DNA of 64,000 nt from the NCBI GenBank assembly GCA_025642075.2, contig JAODUO010000189.1:427501-491500 (forward strand), in the 5' to 3' direction. The stretch comes from Ridgeia piscesae (Eukaryota; Annelida; Polychaeta; Sabellida; Siboglinidae). Positions 53,401 to 60,755 of this stretch are shown here, piece after piece. Numbering within the stretch: position 1 is the first letter of the stretch; each line of letters begins with the position of its first letter. The notes beneath the pieces were generated by a model, which had not been told where the DNA came from, did no database searches, and saw only the letters and a program-made list of their open reading frames with translations. The translations under genes were made by a program, and so were the position numbers.

Positions 53401-56400
53401 ATTGAGTGAATCACAACTCATCAGAGATATAAACAAATGCATGACGACTCGCTCTAAATGCAGATGAGTGAGTACCAACTCACCAGAGATATAGGTGGGT
53501 GAGTCGTCGTCTCGCAGGAATGAGTCGAGTCGACGTTTGACGCGCTCCACCACGTCGCTGTCGGCCATGTTGTGCTGCACAAACGCCAGCAGTGTGTGCA
53601 GGCTGGGGAAGTGCGGGGCCTCCTTCAAGTCGTCCGGGTAACCATCCAGCCACACCGACAGCACCGTGCGAATAGTTCTACAAACAGGCCAAACAGACCA
53701 TGAATAGTTCTACAAACAGACCATGAATAGTTCTACAAACACACTACTGTAGCATGGACCATCCAGCCACACTGACCATACCATGCGAATAGTTCTACAA
53801 ATAACTTTCAACATATCAAATCTGCTTTTAATGTCTAGTTATTTGGGTGAATACTTGATTGATTTTAATAAGTATCTGCTTAATAACATGTTATTATGGG
53901 TATTAATTTATTTAAATTTTACATTTTATTAAAGTTACTTGGTTTACAATTTTTTTTATCTTAGCCTCACTTCATTTATTCATATTTTGTATAAACAAAA
54001 TTATAGTTATAATAATAATTTGTATTTTATTTATGTATACGTAACTTATATGGTTTTAAAGATGACTATGTACACTGTAGTATGTACACACTATTGAACA
54101 GTCTGGAGACCAGTTTATAAATAAAGTTTAATATTATTTATTATAGACCACATTTGCAGGGACCATCCAGCCACACCAACAGCACCGTGTGAATAATTCT
54201 ACAGCCCACTCTTGCAGGGACCATGGAAGGGACCATCTAGCCTCAGAACTACAATGTGAATACTGTTATACAAACAACATCACTGTTGCATAGAAGGGAC
54301 CATCCACCCAGACACACTCTCCAAAGAGTTCTACAAACAGACCACAGACAGTACTGTTTACATTGGTCTAGAACTAGTCTACGAGGGTCCTGTGCATGTG
54401 TTGGATTAGAACTTACTTCTTTTGTGCTTCCTTCACTTGTTGTTTCATCTTCGGGTCATCTACTATTTCACTATATCTGTAACACAGCAACAAACACACT
54501 TTGATGTCTCCACAACACACTGACACAACAACTGAAGTAAGACATCTCTGCATGGGAGTCTGCAATGGCACACAGGGTCTATACAGAAGTCAACTTCAAG
54601 AACGTTCAAGAACATTTTTGGGGGAAAATAATTAATTTTCAAGATTTTTTTTAGGAATGGTATAGTTTCTTTTCTTATATCAATGCATATGTATACTGTA
54701 GAATATATGCATGCATGTGTTCATGTATGTGTACAATAACAATGCATATGTATACTGTAGAATATATGCATGCATGTGTTCATGTATGTGTACAATAACA
54801 ATGCATGTGTATACTGTAGAATATATGCATGCATGTGTTCATGTATGTGTACAATAACAATGCATGTGTATACTGTAGAATATATATGCATGCATGTGTT
54901 CATGTATGTGTACAATAACAATGCATGTGTATACTGTAGAATATATGCATGCATGTGTTCATGTATGTGTACAATAACATGCAATAACTGTAGATGTGTA
55001 TGTCTGTACTCAAGCATATATTAATATGTTGATTTCTATTTTCCAACAAAACATTCAATCTCAAGTTCAATTACATACTGTTCATGATGTCTAATACCGA
55101 CGGTTCATGCCAAGTGTGAGGATGGAACTTCTATAAATTAGCACACAAACTTCTACAGCAACAGGTTTCACAAATATTTATTATTTATTACAATTTCAAC
55201 TTTGACTGAATTAACCTCGACGTCAATTCTGCATAAAACCTTCAATGGAAGATATCAGTACTGGACATGTATGGTTTCAGATATAACTTGTATAAAACAT
55301 TGTTTACAGATAGAGATTCCAAAATACATACAACGGTCATTCTAGAAATTGTGTTCTTCCTGGTCACTGTTCATTCTAGAAACCGTGTTGTTCCTGGTAA
55401 CCAGCTTTTGTATCAAGCGGCTGTAATCCATTAAATTACCCAGTAGATCCTCATTAGAGGCAGGATTTTGCATGAATCTGAGAGAACAAGGTTTACTGAG
55501 AAGGTAATCAGCACAAGTCATCTGCAGTAATCCCAGGACGTGGTCCCAAGGGCAACTTCTGTTGTTATCAAGCAGGATGTATTTGGCTTATCTAGAAAAC
55601 CAGACTTCGTGGAATTAACTTGCCTGCATCTTCCTGTTCTAAATAAGCATTTTCAGTCCTGTGTACAGAATATATCTCCATTGTTCTTCGTAACTTAACA
55701 TTATGGAAGTGTGTCTTGTGCATGAAAACGTTATTAAATAAAACTTGATTCTGTCATTCTATTTTCAACCAAACATGTTTTCCTCTTCTGTTGTTGACTT
55801 TGGAAGGTAATTTTGAGTGTTGGAAGATGTATTGTTATGACATTTGTGACACAGTGTTTCTACTGTTAATTGTGATGTAGGGGTAAGTTTACGTCTCGGC
55901 TTACGATATCAGTGTCAATGTTTACTACACAAGATATGCTAATAGTGTATTGTATTAAAAAACAGGTACAGCTGTATCTAACAACTATCTATATAAAATA
56001 ATCTCTAACAAACAAGCTGGAGAATTGTCCACCACAGAGACTGTATTCCCAACATTACAATATTATTAACAAGATTGCCACCTAGAGAATCAACTCTAGA
56101 TGGCAGGTGGACAAGGAAGCCCTTTGCTTATCGACAGCTCAACCTATGATACCTATCTATCTAAGCATATCCCGTCCTTCTGAGGTATATGTCGATTCTA
56201 TTTTTAATCATGTTTTGCATCACAGAACCACTGCTTTCTAAGCAGGACACTCGACAAGAACTGTGAGAGAATATTTTAGCATGTGAGAGAGAAACACACC
56301 TTTGAAGCAGATGATCAAGCACCTGCCGAGGACTGGCAAATGAGCGGTAGGTCGCAAGGAAGATGTTCACATAGGTTGAGTCGATCCTGCCATCCTCGCC

Positions 56401-59400
56401 GGCCACCGCCTCAATAAGCTTCTTGAGCGTGCCACACTTGAGGTGGCGGATTGTCTCAATACGCCACTGAAGGTGTGCCTTTGTGTCATCTTCACTACCC
56501 TGTAAATGTCCACATCTCACACTTAGTTATTTATTAGTACAACAGCTGGTCTAGAACAGAAACATTGTGCTCAACTTAATAGGTTATAAATAAATGTATA
56601 ACATTATATATATATATATAATACAGTTATTACAGATAATAACTTATGATTTATAATCTGCCTGATCAGTCTTCATGGTTTTTTGTTAGTCATATTTGCA
56701 TAATTTCCACTTAAATAGAATGTAAAATCTAACAAACCAAAATACCACTACCACAAAATACTATGTAATACGGCAATTACTGTATTACCCACATTTACTG
56801 ATCTACTGGTATTTTATTACCCACTAACTGATCTACTGGTACTTTATTACCCACTAACTGATCTACTGGCACTTTATTACCCACTAACTGATCTACTGGT
56901 ACTTTATTACCCACCAACTGATCTACTGGTACTTTATTACCCACTAACAGATCCACTGGTACTTTATTACCCACTAACTGATCTACTGGTACTTTATTAC
57001 CCACTAACTGATCTACTGGTACTTTATTACCCACTAACTGATCTACTGGTACTTTATTACCCACTAACAGATCCACTGGTACTTTATTACCCACTAACTG
57101 ATCTACTGGTACTTTATTACCCACTAACTGATCTACTGGTACTTTATTACCCACCAACTGATCTACTGGTACTTTATTACCCACCAACTGATCTACTGGT
57201 ACTTTATTACCCACTAACAGATCCACTGGTATACTTTATTACCCACTAACTGATCTACTGGTACTTTATTACCCACTAACTGATCTACTGGTACTTTATT
57301 ACCCACTAACTGATCTACTGGTACTTTATTACCCACTAACTGATCTACTGGCACTTTATTACCCACTAACTGATCTACTGGTACTTTATTACCCACTAAC
57401 TGATCTACTGGTACTTTATTACCCACTAACTGATCTACTGGTACTTTATTACCCACTAACAGATCCACTGGTACTTTATTACCCACTAACTGATCTACTG
57501 GTACTTTATTACCCACTAACTGATCTACTGGTACTTTATTACCCACTAACTGATCTACTGGTACTTTATTACCCACTAATGATCCACTGGAAACTTTATT
57601 ACCCACTAACTGATCTACTGGTACTTTATTACCCACTAACTGATCTACTGGTACTTTATTACCCACTAACTGATCTACTGGTACTTTATTACCCACTAAC
57701 TGATCTACTGGCACTTTATTACCCACTAACTGATCTACTGGTACTACTAACTGATCTACTGGTACTTTATTACCCACTAACTGATCTACTGGTACTTTAT
57801 TACCCACTAACTGATCTACTGGTATTTTATTACCCACTAACTGATCTACTGGTACTTTATTACCCACTAACTGATCTACTGGTACTTTATTACCCACTAA
57901 CTGATCTACTGGTACTTTATTACCAACTAACTGATCTACTGGTACTTTATTACCCACTAACTGATCTACTGGTACTTTATTACCCACTAACTGATCTACT
58001 GGTACTTTATTACCCACTAACTGATCTACTGGTACTTTATTACCCACTAACTGATCTACTGGCACTTTATTACCCACTAACTGATCTACTGGCACTTTAT
58101 TACCCACTAACTGATCTACTGGTACTTTATTACCCACTAACTGATCTACTGGTACTTTATTACCCACTAACTGATCTACTGGTACTTTATTACCCATTAA
58201 CTGATCTAATGGTACTTTGTTTTTGAAATATAAATTCATACTTTACTTAAATATTTCAAAATTAGTAATATAATTATAGTCTACTCAAATTAGGACATTT
58301 GTCACTGTGAATACGTTGAACTAACAAGTCAACAGTTTGTGAAAGTCACAGAGCCAAATCTCATGTCATCTACAACTCAGAGGTGTAGTTCCAAGTCAAG
58401 TCACAAGTCATGAAAATAGACCCCGAACCATTATCGCTGATGAATTATATATATCAATTATATTATATAATTATAGTGGTATAATCACCTACCATTCCCA
58501 GACGTGCCACCAATTATTCCAGTTAGCCTTTGTTAGGGTTAGTTTTTAATGTCACAACCTCACCAATTTCAGCATAATAAATTTACCTATATTTCAGTTG
58601 TTCATAAAATCTGTACAGGGTGTGTAATGGAAAACTGCATTACCTAACTATATAAAATGTTCATGATAGTATGAAAAATATTAAATTTATGTAAATGACT
58701 GATGCATTCAAGTTGCGAAATGTCTGACACATAAGTCGAAGGTTGTGTAGTACTCGGTACATCTATTATGGTCATGTGACTGTCAATACAAAGTGCAGTG
58801 TGATATAAGCCACAAATACCATTCAAGTTAACAGAAACAATTTACAACACTGAACACCACATAAGTTATGCACTGCATGAAATGATAAATAGACATAGAA
58901 CTAACCAGGTTCGTGAGAAGACAGATCTAACAGAGAGAGGTGCAGAAGGACAATACATGCACATTTTGTGACATCTTACATAGAGACTCATGGTAGCACA
59001 GCTGTAACCTGCCACACCTGTACATGTCATGGCTACAGGTACATGACAAATTAATACTACAAACCAACCCTGGTGTGTATGTATTGTACACTATGTATAG
59101 TTCAGAAAATGTGAAACTAATCTACATAAATTAACTAAAAACATCACGAGAGTTTTCAGTTAATCAACATCAGCAACGAGGAAATTACTAAACTAAATGC
59201 CACTATAGACAATGTACACAATTACATTGGCCAATTGTGAACCAAAGCACACTTCCTGAGGCTACCGGTATGATGTGCAAGTTTCAGTTTATTTTTTAGT
59301 CAAGTCATCCCAACAAAAAGTTTCCATTTATTATTTCCACTGAGATTTATGATTGGTGTTAATGATGTGTCTGGCACAAAGTGTGTCATATAATGCTTAA

Positions 59401-60165
59401 TTATTAATATGAAAAGAACATTAATTTGATTCCATAATTATATAAATAACATAAATTAATATCTTAACTTAAAGATAGTCTGGTGAAATGCACATTTTCC
59501 TAATCTTGTTTCTTGTATTTTCTTGATTCATGACTAATTGGTATTAATAGTAATACACCTGGTTAAAAATGTTCTGTCTCTACACTAGAGTCCTCATCTG
59601 TTGGCATCTGGTACGTAAATCTGACTACAGCAAAACTTATATAAATTTCCAAGAAATTAGAAAGCACCGTTTATATTCTGTTAAGCACTGTCTGTTACTG
59701 ATTTTACAACAGCTGAAAATAACTGCATTTTTGCCAAAACACTGAAGCCCACCACTGACAAAGTGCAGCCCTGATAAGCCCCTTCACCATCAGGCCTCAA
59801 CACACAGGTTAATGTCCATTGTGACAATTGGCCATGCAACAAGAACAAAGTAAAACACATCGAATGACAATCGGCACAGCTACACCACCGATCCGAGGTG
59901 AACCCAAAAGACGACACCGGCTCCATGTGCAAGAAACAGCAGGCAGCAACTTGTGAAGTGAAGTGCAAGGCTCGATGTCAATTTCGAATTTAGTAATACT
60001 TGCCGGAATGTTGCGATAAAACGTAGACGACTGGACGCTGTTTGAGCGACTGGCTGTGTCGGTACCTACATCATCGGGAGACGTGTGGTAGAGAACCTTC
60101 TTGAAGTAGACGTCGTACACAGCATCCTTTGTCTGCTCTCGTTTGAAGAACTGGATTGAGTCTTC
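29253..60165 (-). CDS. Rgl: RalGDS/RGL-family Ral guanine-nucleotide exchange factor, 14 recognised exons
   Basis: Seen: fourteen minus-strand exons with GT-AG boundaries and compatible phases, 60070-60165, 56300-56499, 53484-53677, 47765-47907, 47040-47249, 45886-45989, 43645-43729, 43309-43401, 42376-42620, 41971-42048, 40549-40726, 36262-36414, 35538-35646 and 29253-29404. They sum to 2040 nt, i.e. 679 residues plus TGA. Known family layout: REM, RasGEF/CDC25 and RA domains, acting as a GEF for RalA/RalB and recruited to membranes by Ras-GTP through the RA domain. All three domains are recognisable (about residues 44-150, 200-465 and 573-660). The length is close to vertebrate RGL proteins (about 770 residues), so only a short N-terminus should be missing. 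The initiator is not placed. The closest vertebrate match I recall is RGL1; a single protostome Rgl orthologue is the likely identity. Confidence 0.93.
29410..34947. repeat. 43-bp minisatellite, about 129 copies, in the last intron of Rgl
   Basis: The unit contains ACAATGTCCTGTGTCACATC then TAGTCTCTACTGTCCACCAA, with a period of 43 (29417 to 29460). Copies differ mainly at four two- or three-state sites: CCTGTG/CCCGTG, TAGTCTC/TAGACTC, CTGTCC/CTATCC/CTGTTC and ACATAC/ACACAC. Stops in all frames exclude coding. The array starts within a few bases of the exon 14 acceptor and ends about 590 bp before exon 13. Confidence 0.98.
35075..35450 (+). mobile_element. LINE 3'-terminal coding fragment
   Basis: Plus strand reads [20 protein letters not shown], a stop, then [20 protein letters not shown] and [19 protein letters not shown]. 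After a shift it reads [20 protein letters not shown]. The HV.RI....A.....GKR.RGRP..RW pattern is the usual C-terminus of RTE/BovB- and I-type LINE polyproteins. Inserted antisense between Rgl exon 13 and the 43-bp array. Confidence 0.85.
35538..35646 (-). CDS. Rgl: Rgl exon 13, RA domain
   Basis: 109 nt with acceptor TTGTAG and donor AAGG|GTGAGT (phase 1). The peptide [20 protein letters not shown] then [12 protein letters not shown] matches the RA helix and following strand that contact Ras-GTP in RGL/RalGDS proteins. Confidence 0.94.
36262..36414 (-). CDS. Rgl: Rgl exon 12, linker end and start of RA domain
   Basis: 153 nt, 51 codons, phase 0 at both ends. The acceptor is TCTTCCAG and the donor ATCATG|GTTAGT. 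It begins [18 protein letters not shown] and ends [10 protein letters not shown], the first strands of the Ras-association domain (family: NGNMYKSIM). It sits about 126 bp from the homogeneous core of the 47-bp array. Confidence 0.95.
36424..40090. repeat. 47-bp minisatellite, about 69 near-identical copies with degenerate edges
   Basis: The core at 36541-39785 repeats a unit containing GTTGACTACACAACCCAGTA and ACAACAACATTGCAGGAGGT with period 47. Nearly the only variation is G or A in GGAG(G/A)TC. Flanks at 36424-36540 and 39785-40090 hold clearly diverged units such as CACACTGCAGGTGATCACAG. This is the pattern expected of unequal exchange, with a homogenised core and decayed ends. It lies in the intron before exon 12. 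Confidence 0.98.
40100..40445. repeat. degenerate tandem repeat of about 36-40 bp
   Basis: Variants of GGTACAACTGACCAATTTACAC with TAGGGTGACA recur about eight times with irregular spacing. It is next to, but unrelated to, the 47-bp array, and lies in the same intron. Confidence 0.7.
40549..40726 (-). CDS. Rgl: Rgl exon 11, Ser/Pro-rich linker
   Basis: 178 nt with acceptor CTTTCAG and donor CCGCCA|GTAAGT (phase 0). The peptide begins [20 protein letters not shown] and stays rich in Ser, Pro and Thr. This is the disordered linker between the GEF and RA domains, poorly conserved in the family. Support comes from phase, splice sites and codon content more than from similarity. Confidence 0.85.
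41478..41900 (-). mobile_element. LINE 3'-terminal fragment in a Rgl intron
   Basis: Minus strand reads [20 protein letters not shown] then [16 protein letters not shown] and a stop, the common C-terminal LWN.LP..IK motif of LINE RT proteins. Upstream sequence to about 41900 is related but broken. AT-rich 3' sequence follows toward 40870. Confidence 0.75.
41971..42048 (-). CDS. Rgl: Rgl exon 10, end of catalytic domain and start of linker
   Basis: 78 nt. The acceptor is GTTGCAG and the donor TCAAG|GTGAGT (phase 2). It encodes [20 protein letters not shown] then HRKKS, closing the RasGEF domain (family: SY.LSCEIE) and opening a basic linker. Confidence 0.92.
42376..42620 (-). CDS. Rgl: Rgl exon 9, RasGEF domain SCR3
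   Basis: 245 nt with acceptor TTTCTAG. The peptide includes [20 protein letters not shown] and [20 protein letters not shown], the SCR3 signature of RalGEFs. The donor GAGAG|GTGGGC leaves phase 2 and joins exon 10 to give [12 protein letters not shown], exactly the family consensus. This decides against reading on into the open sequence beyond the donor (residues [10 protein letters not shown]...). Confidence 0.95.
42752..43068 (+). mobile_element. tRNA-derived SINE, full-length but decayed
   Basis: Starts with a degenerate tRNA head (A-box-like TGGCTCCGGGGTAGAGC, B-box-like GGTTTTAATCC). It continues with TTGCTCCAGGCCACTCAGCT and GAATGAGTACCTGG, shared with the copy at 40-228. It ends with GTGCTATATAAGAAC and a TTACCTTTTACC tail. 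It is inserted antisense in the Rgl intron between exons 8 and 9. SINEs of this build are common in molluscs and other invertebrates. Confidence 0.85.
43309..43401 (-). CDS. Rgl: Rgl exon 8, RasGEF domain loop (donor uncertain)
   Basis: Starts after TTTCTAG with [13 protein letters not shown], matching EGTSKFA in the family. Two donors are possible. G|GTATGA inside the exon would leave phase 1, which does not join exon 9. ACA|GTGGGT at 43309 gives 31 codons and phase 0, which does. I chose the latter. The resulting linker (29 residues between KFA and GTIPYL) is about as long as in vertebrate RGL (27), but its Lys-rich sequence is not conserved. Confidence 0.75.
43645..43729 (-). CDS. Rgl: Rgl exon 7, RasGEF domain
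   Basis: 85 nt. The leading A completes Arg with exon 6, followed by 28 codons to the donor ATGATG|GTAGGT (phase 0). The peptide [19 protein letters not shown] through CRELLMM matches the family segment with ELSDIFS...N....RELL. The 5' junction is duplicated about eight times in the preceding intron, in the 139-bp array. Confidence 0.95.
44060..44725. repeat. segmental duplication, copy A (contains decayed exon 6)
   Basis: Copy of 45590-46195. Its distal end, near 44710-44735, has a single divergent relic of the 27-bp unit (CTACCTGTGTTATG) where copy B has about 31 units. This suggests the array expanded after, or only in, copy B. Confidence 0.8.
44397..44502 (-). pseudogene. frameshifted duplicate of Rgl exon 6
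   Basis: Nearly identical to exon 6 (45886-45989) over the 3' three quarters, including the donor AGAG|GTAAGT and the acceptor TTGCAG. The first 40 bases are altered, with a net +2 nt, so in the exon 5 frame it reads ELTYLRTFF then TAG. If spliced in, it would end translation inside the catalytic domain. It lies in intron 6, downstream of the intact exon, within a segmental duplication. Confidence 0.85.
45590..46195. repeat. segmental duplication, copy B (contains intact exon 6)
   Basis: Matches 44060-44725 almost base for base from the segment containing GTTTAGGTCAGCAGTTTGAA, through the exon, to the stretch ending near TTTCAAACCACC. It differs by scattered substitutions, small indels and one deletion near 45628. 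Its distal edge runs directly into the 27-bp array. Confidence 0.85.
45886..45989 (-). CDS. Rgl: Rgl exon 6, RasGEF domain (SCR2)
   Basis: 104 nt. The acceptor is TTGCAG|GAGCTG and the donor AGAG|GTAAGT (phase 2). The peptide [20 protein letters not shown] continues to [11 protein letters not shown], the standard SCR2 helix pair following KWINIA in Ras-family GEFs. An earlier-decayed copy of the same exon lies at 44397-44502. Only this copy keeps the frame. Confidence 0.96.
46190..47040. repeat. 27-bp minisatellite of about 31 units, each with a 5' splice site
   Basis: The unit includes GTACCTGTGTTAGTGTCACA on the plus strand. Minus strand: CACAG|GTACGTGG, with GTACGAGG and GTACGAGT variants. 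The last unit is fused to the end of exon 5. Because 27 is a multiple of three, all frames stay open over long stretches on both strands (for example VRGAVTLTQ on the gene's strand). These reading frames are repeat artefacts unless downstream donors are used. Confidence 0.95.
47040..47249 (-). CDS. Rgl: Rgl exon 5, RasGEF domain (SCR1 end to SCR2)
   Basis: 210 nt, exactly 70 codons, phase 0 at both ends. It begins [20 protein letters not shown] and ends [13 protein letters not shown], both diagnostic of RalGEF catalytic domains. The donor is CAG|GTACGT. This donor is the last unit of a 27-bp array running to about 46190, so the exon is followed by many copies of its own 5' splice site in the same phase. 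A downstream donor would add nine residues per unit without a stop for the first 11 units. Confidence 0.96.
47250..47764. other. Rgl intron 4
   Basis: Unique AT-rich sequence without repeat or element that I recognise. Confidence 0.6.
47765..47907 (-). CDS. Rgl: Rgl exon 4, entry into RasGEF catalytic domain
   Basis: 143 nt with acceptor TCCTCAG and donor GACGCT|GTAAGT. It begins with two bases completing a Val codon and ends in phase 0. The end reads [10 protein letters not shown], the start of structurally conserved region 1 of CDC25-homology domains; exon 5 completes the motif with ELF. The preceding [12 protein letters not shown] segment is the variable lead-in. Confidence 0.95.
47940..49295. 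mobile_element. non-autonomous TIR DNA transposon (pogo/Tigger-like ends)
   Basis: Ends CAGTGGAACC (47940) and GGTTCCACTG (49295), flanked by TA on both sides, the target-site duplication of the Tc1/mariner/pogo superfamily. The interior has CGACCACCC-type subterminal repeats, a GCGCCCCCTAGTGTTG duplicate (49160, 49190) and AT-rich sequence shared with 23.9-24.1 kb, but no transposase. It lies in Rgl intron 3. Confidence 0.8.
49298..49815. mobile_element. possible hAT-like MITE remnant
   Basis: AAGTACAAGTACTTTGTTAC, GAAAGTTACTTTTACTTTTT and ACTCAAGTAT-type pieces (repeated AAGTA/TACTT) resemble widespread short hAT-type elements. It abuts the TIR element. Termini not resolved. Confidence 0.4.
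49816..50394. other. Rgl intron 3, unique part
   Basis: No supported feature between the TIR/hAT-like elements and the LINE. Confidence 0.5.
50395..53300 (+). mobile_element. CR1-like LINE, endonuclease plus reverse transcriptase, heavily mutated
   Basis: In order: an AP-endonuclease domain ([59 protein letters not shown]), the linker at 51277-51500, the RT domain with many stops (51600-52300), [20 protein letters not shown], a FADD box damaged by a +1 insertion (reads KFAGRHKVF), then [38 protein letters not shown] and [13 protein letters not shown]. The C-terminus [15 protein letters not shown] is followed by a 3' UTR ending in CTTGTTAAAT repeats. Inactive. It lies in Rgl intron 3 in the opposite orientation to the gene. 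Confidence 0.92.
53484..53677 (-). CDS. Rgl: Rgl exon 3, end of REM domain
   Basis: 194 nt. The split Arg codon (AG|A) joins exon 2, and the donor is TCTG|GTGAGT (phase 1). The peptide contains [20 protein letters not shown] and [14 protein letters not shown], matching the helix of RGL proteins with the pattern ILR.WLD...EDF.EPPHFP.L..LL. Its 5' boundary is copied several times in the upstream intron (53698-54345). Confidence 0.95.
53698..54345. repeat. dispersed partial copies of the Rgl exon 3 acceptor region
   Basis: The segment AATAGTTCTACAAAC (minus strand GTTTGTAG|AACTATT) recurs near 53703, 53725 and 53787, and more weakly near 54190 and 54330. Several copies are attached to CCATCCAGCCACAC, which is exon 3 coding sequence. 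The copy at 53757-53803 keeps about 45 bp with few changes. Confidence 0.75.
54672..54985. repeat. 59-bp tandem repeat, about five copies
   Basis: The unit contains GTATACTGTAGAATATATGC and GCATGTGTTCATGTATGTGT, then ACAATAACAATGCAT, at 59-bp spacing. Copies are almost identical. It lies in Rgl intron 2. Confidence 0.93.
54986..56054. other. Rgl intron 2, unique part
   Basis: AT-rich intronic sequence. Nothing recognisable on either strand. Confidence 0.55.
56055..56235 (-). mobile_element. 3' tail of the same CR1-like LINE family
   Basis: Reverse strand encodes [14 protein letters not shown] and continues with the 3' UTR sequence CCATCTAGAGTTGA...CTAGGTGGCAATCTTGTTAA, matching 53160-53295. 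A 5'-truncated insertion of about 180 bp, just downstream of exon 2. Confidence 0.88.
56300..56499 (-). CDS. Rgl: Rgl exon 2, REM (RasGEF N-terminal) domain, first part
   Basis: 200 nt, entered in phase 0 after TTACAG and leaving in phase 2 at CAAAG|GTGTGT. The peptide shows the RasGEF-N signature: [17 protein letters not shown], then [20 protein letters not shown] and LDHLLQR. In the family this helical module stabilises the catalytic domain. It lies about 3.6 kb downstream of exon 1, across the intron with the 30-bp array. A LINE 3' tail starts 65 bp beyond its donor. Confidence 0.95.
56790..58217. repeat. 30-bp minisatellite, about 47 copies, in Rgl intron 1
   Basis: The unit contains CTGATCTACTGGTACTTTAT and TACCCACTAA, period 30. 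Being a multiple of three and free of stops, it gives long open frames on both strands ([10 protein letters not shown] on minus, [10 protein letters not shown] on plus). A +2 slip near 57232 and changes near 57590 break them. No start context or splice sites support translation. Confidence 0.97.
58218..60069. other. Rgl intron 1, unique part
   Basis: AT-rich intron with a small TA-rich palindromic patch near 58445-58475. No gene or element recognised. Confidence 0.55.
60070..60165 (-). CDS. Rgl: Rgl exon 1 (first recognised), pre-REM segment
   Basis: 32 codons between a strong acceptor (pyrimidine-rich stretch ending TTGTAG) and the donor GATGAT|GTAGGT. Both ends are phase 0. The peptide includes [20 protein letters not shown], matching the short strand that precedes the REM domain in RGL proteins (family pattern EGAVY.V.LKKV). 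It must be preceded by at least one further exon, because it begins at an acceptor and not at an ATG. Confidence 0.85.
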
Positions 60166-60691
60166 CTACAATGAGAACAATGAAGACAGTGGGGTCAACG
60201 AGGAGTGTATGGACTGAGGAGTGTTTTACAAAACAACATTACATAAATCATGGTGATGACATTCTGTTGACAATCTATGAACTGCACTATATTATCTGAT
60301 AAATTTTTTCACTTTTATACTATAAGGGGTCAAAATTCTACAATGCAGGTGAACATTTTATAACAGAACATGGACAAGCTGAGTCCACAATCTGTATGGA
60401 AAATAGACAAACGATCTATTTCCCATGTGGTTGATCTAACGCCAACAGCATTGTCTGGATGAAACATGTATCGGTGCTGACTGCTTTAGCAGTTGGCACC
60501 TTTACCAAGACTTTCTTGATATCTACCTCAATCCTTAGAAAGACCATGTCTGATAGGATATTGATGAGAAAGACTGTCAAAAAGAGTTCTGAGGACGTGA
60601 TGCTACAGAAGTCCTGCTGCCTCTGTTGACATGCGTCACAGTGAGTACACACACGACGACAACACAATGAGGCAAGCCTGTGACTGTGTAC

Positions 60692-60755
60692 TTGCCGCTA
60701 AGCCCCGGTACCACGTGGTGCGTCGCGACGGCGGTGGCGGTGTAGCCAGGGTCAT
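60692..60755 (-). CDS. possible Rgl 5' coding exon, uncertain
   Basis: A locally GC- and CpG-rich patch has a minus-strand ATG at 60755 with A at -3 and an in-frame TAA a few codons upstream. It reads MTLATPPPPSRRTTWYRGLA. A donor-like AA|GTACAC closes it at 60692, but in phase 1, which does not fit exon 1 (phase 0). Either another exon intervenes or this is not a Rgl exon. Proline-rich N-termini occur in the family, but I see no specific match. Confidence 0.25.

Noticed and set aside
54721..55024. His/Met/Tyr-rich frames on both strands
   Set aside because: Produced by the 59-bp tandem repeat.
56795..58239. [10 protein letters not shown] repeat proteins in intron 1
   Set aside because: Stop-free 30-bp minisatellite broken by slips; no splice sites or initiator. 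Kept only as a low-interest finding.
60416..60667. Minus-strand frame of 83 codons near exon 1
   Set aside because: No recognisable family on either strand, and it does not fit the phase or splice pattern of Rgl.
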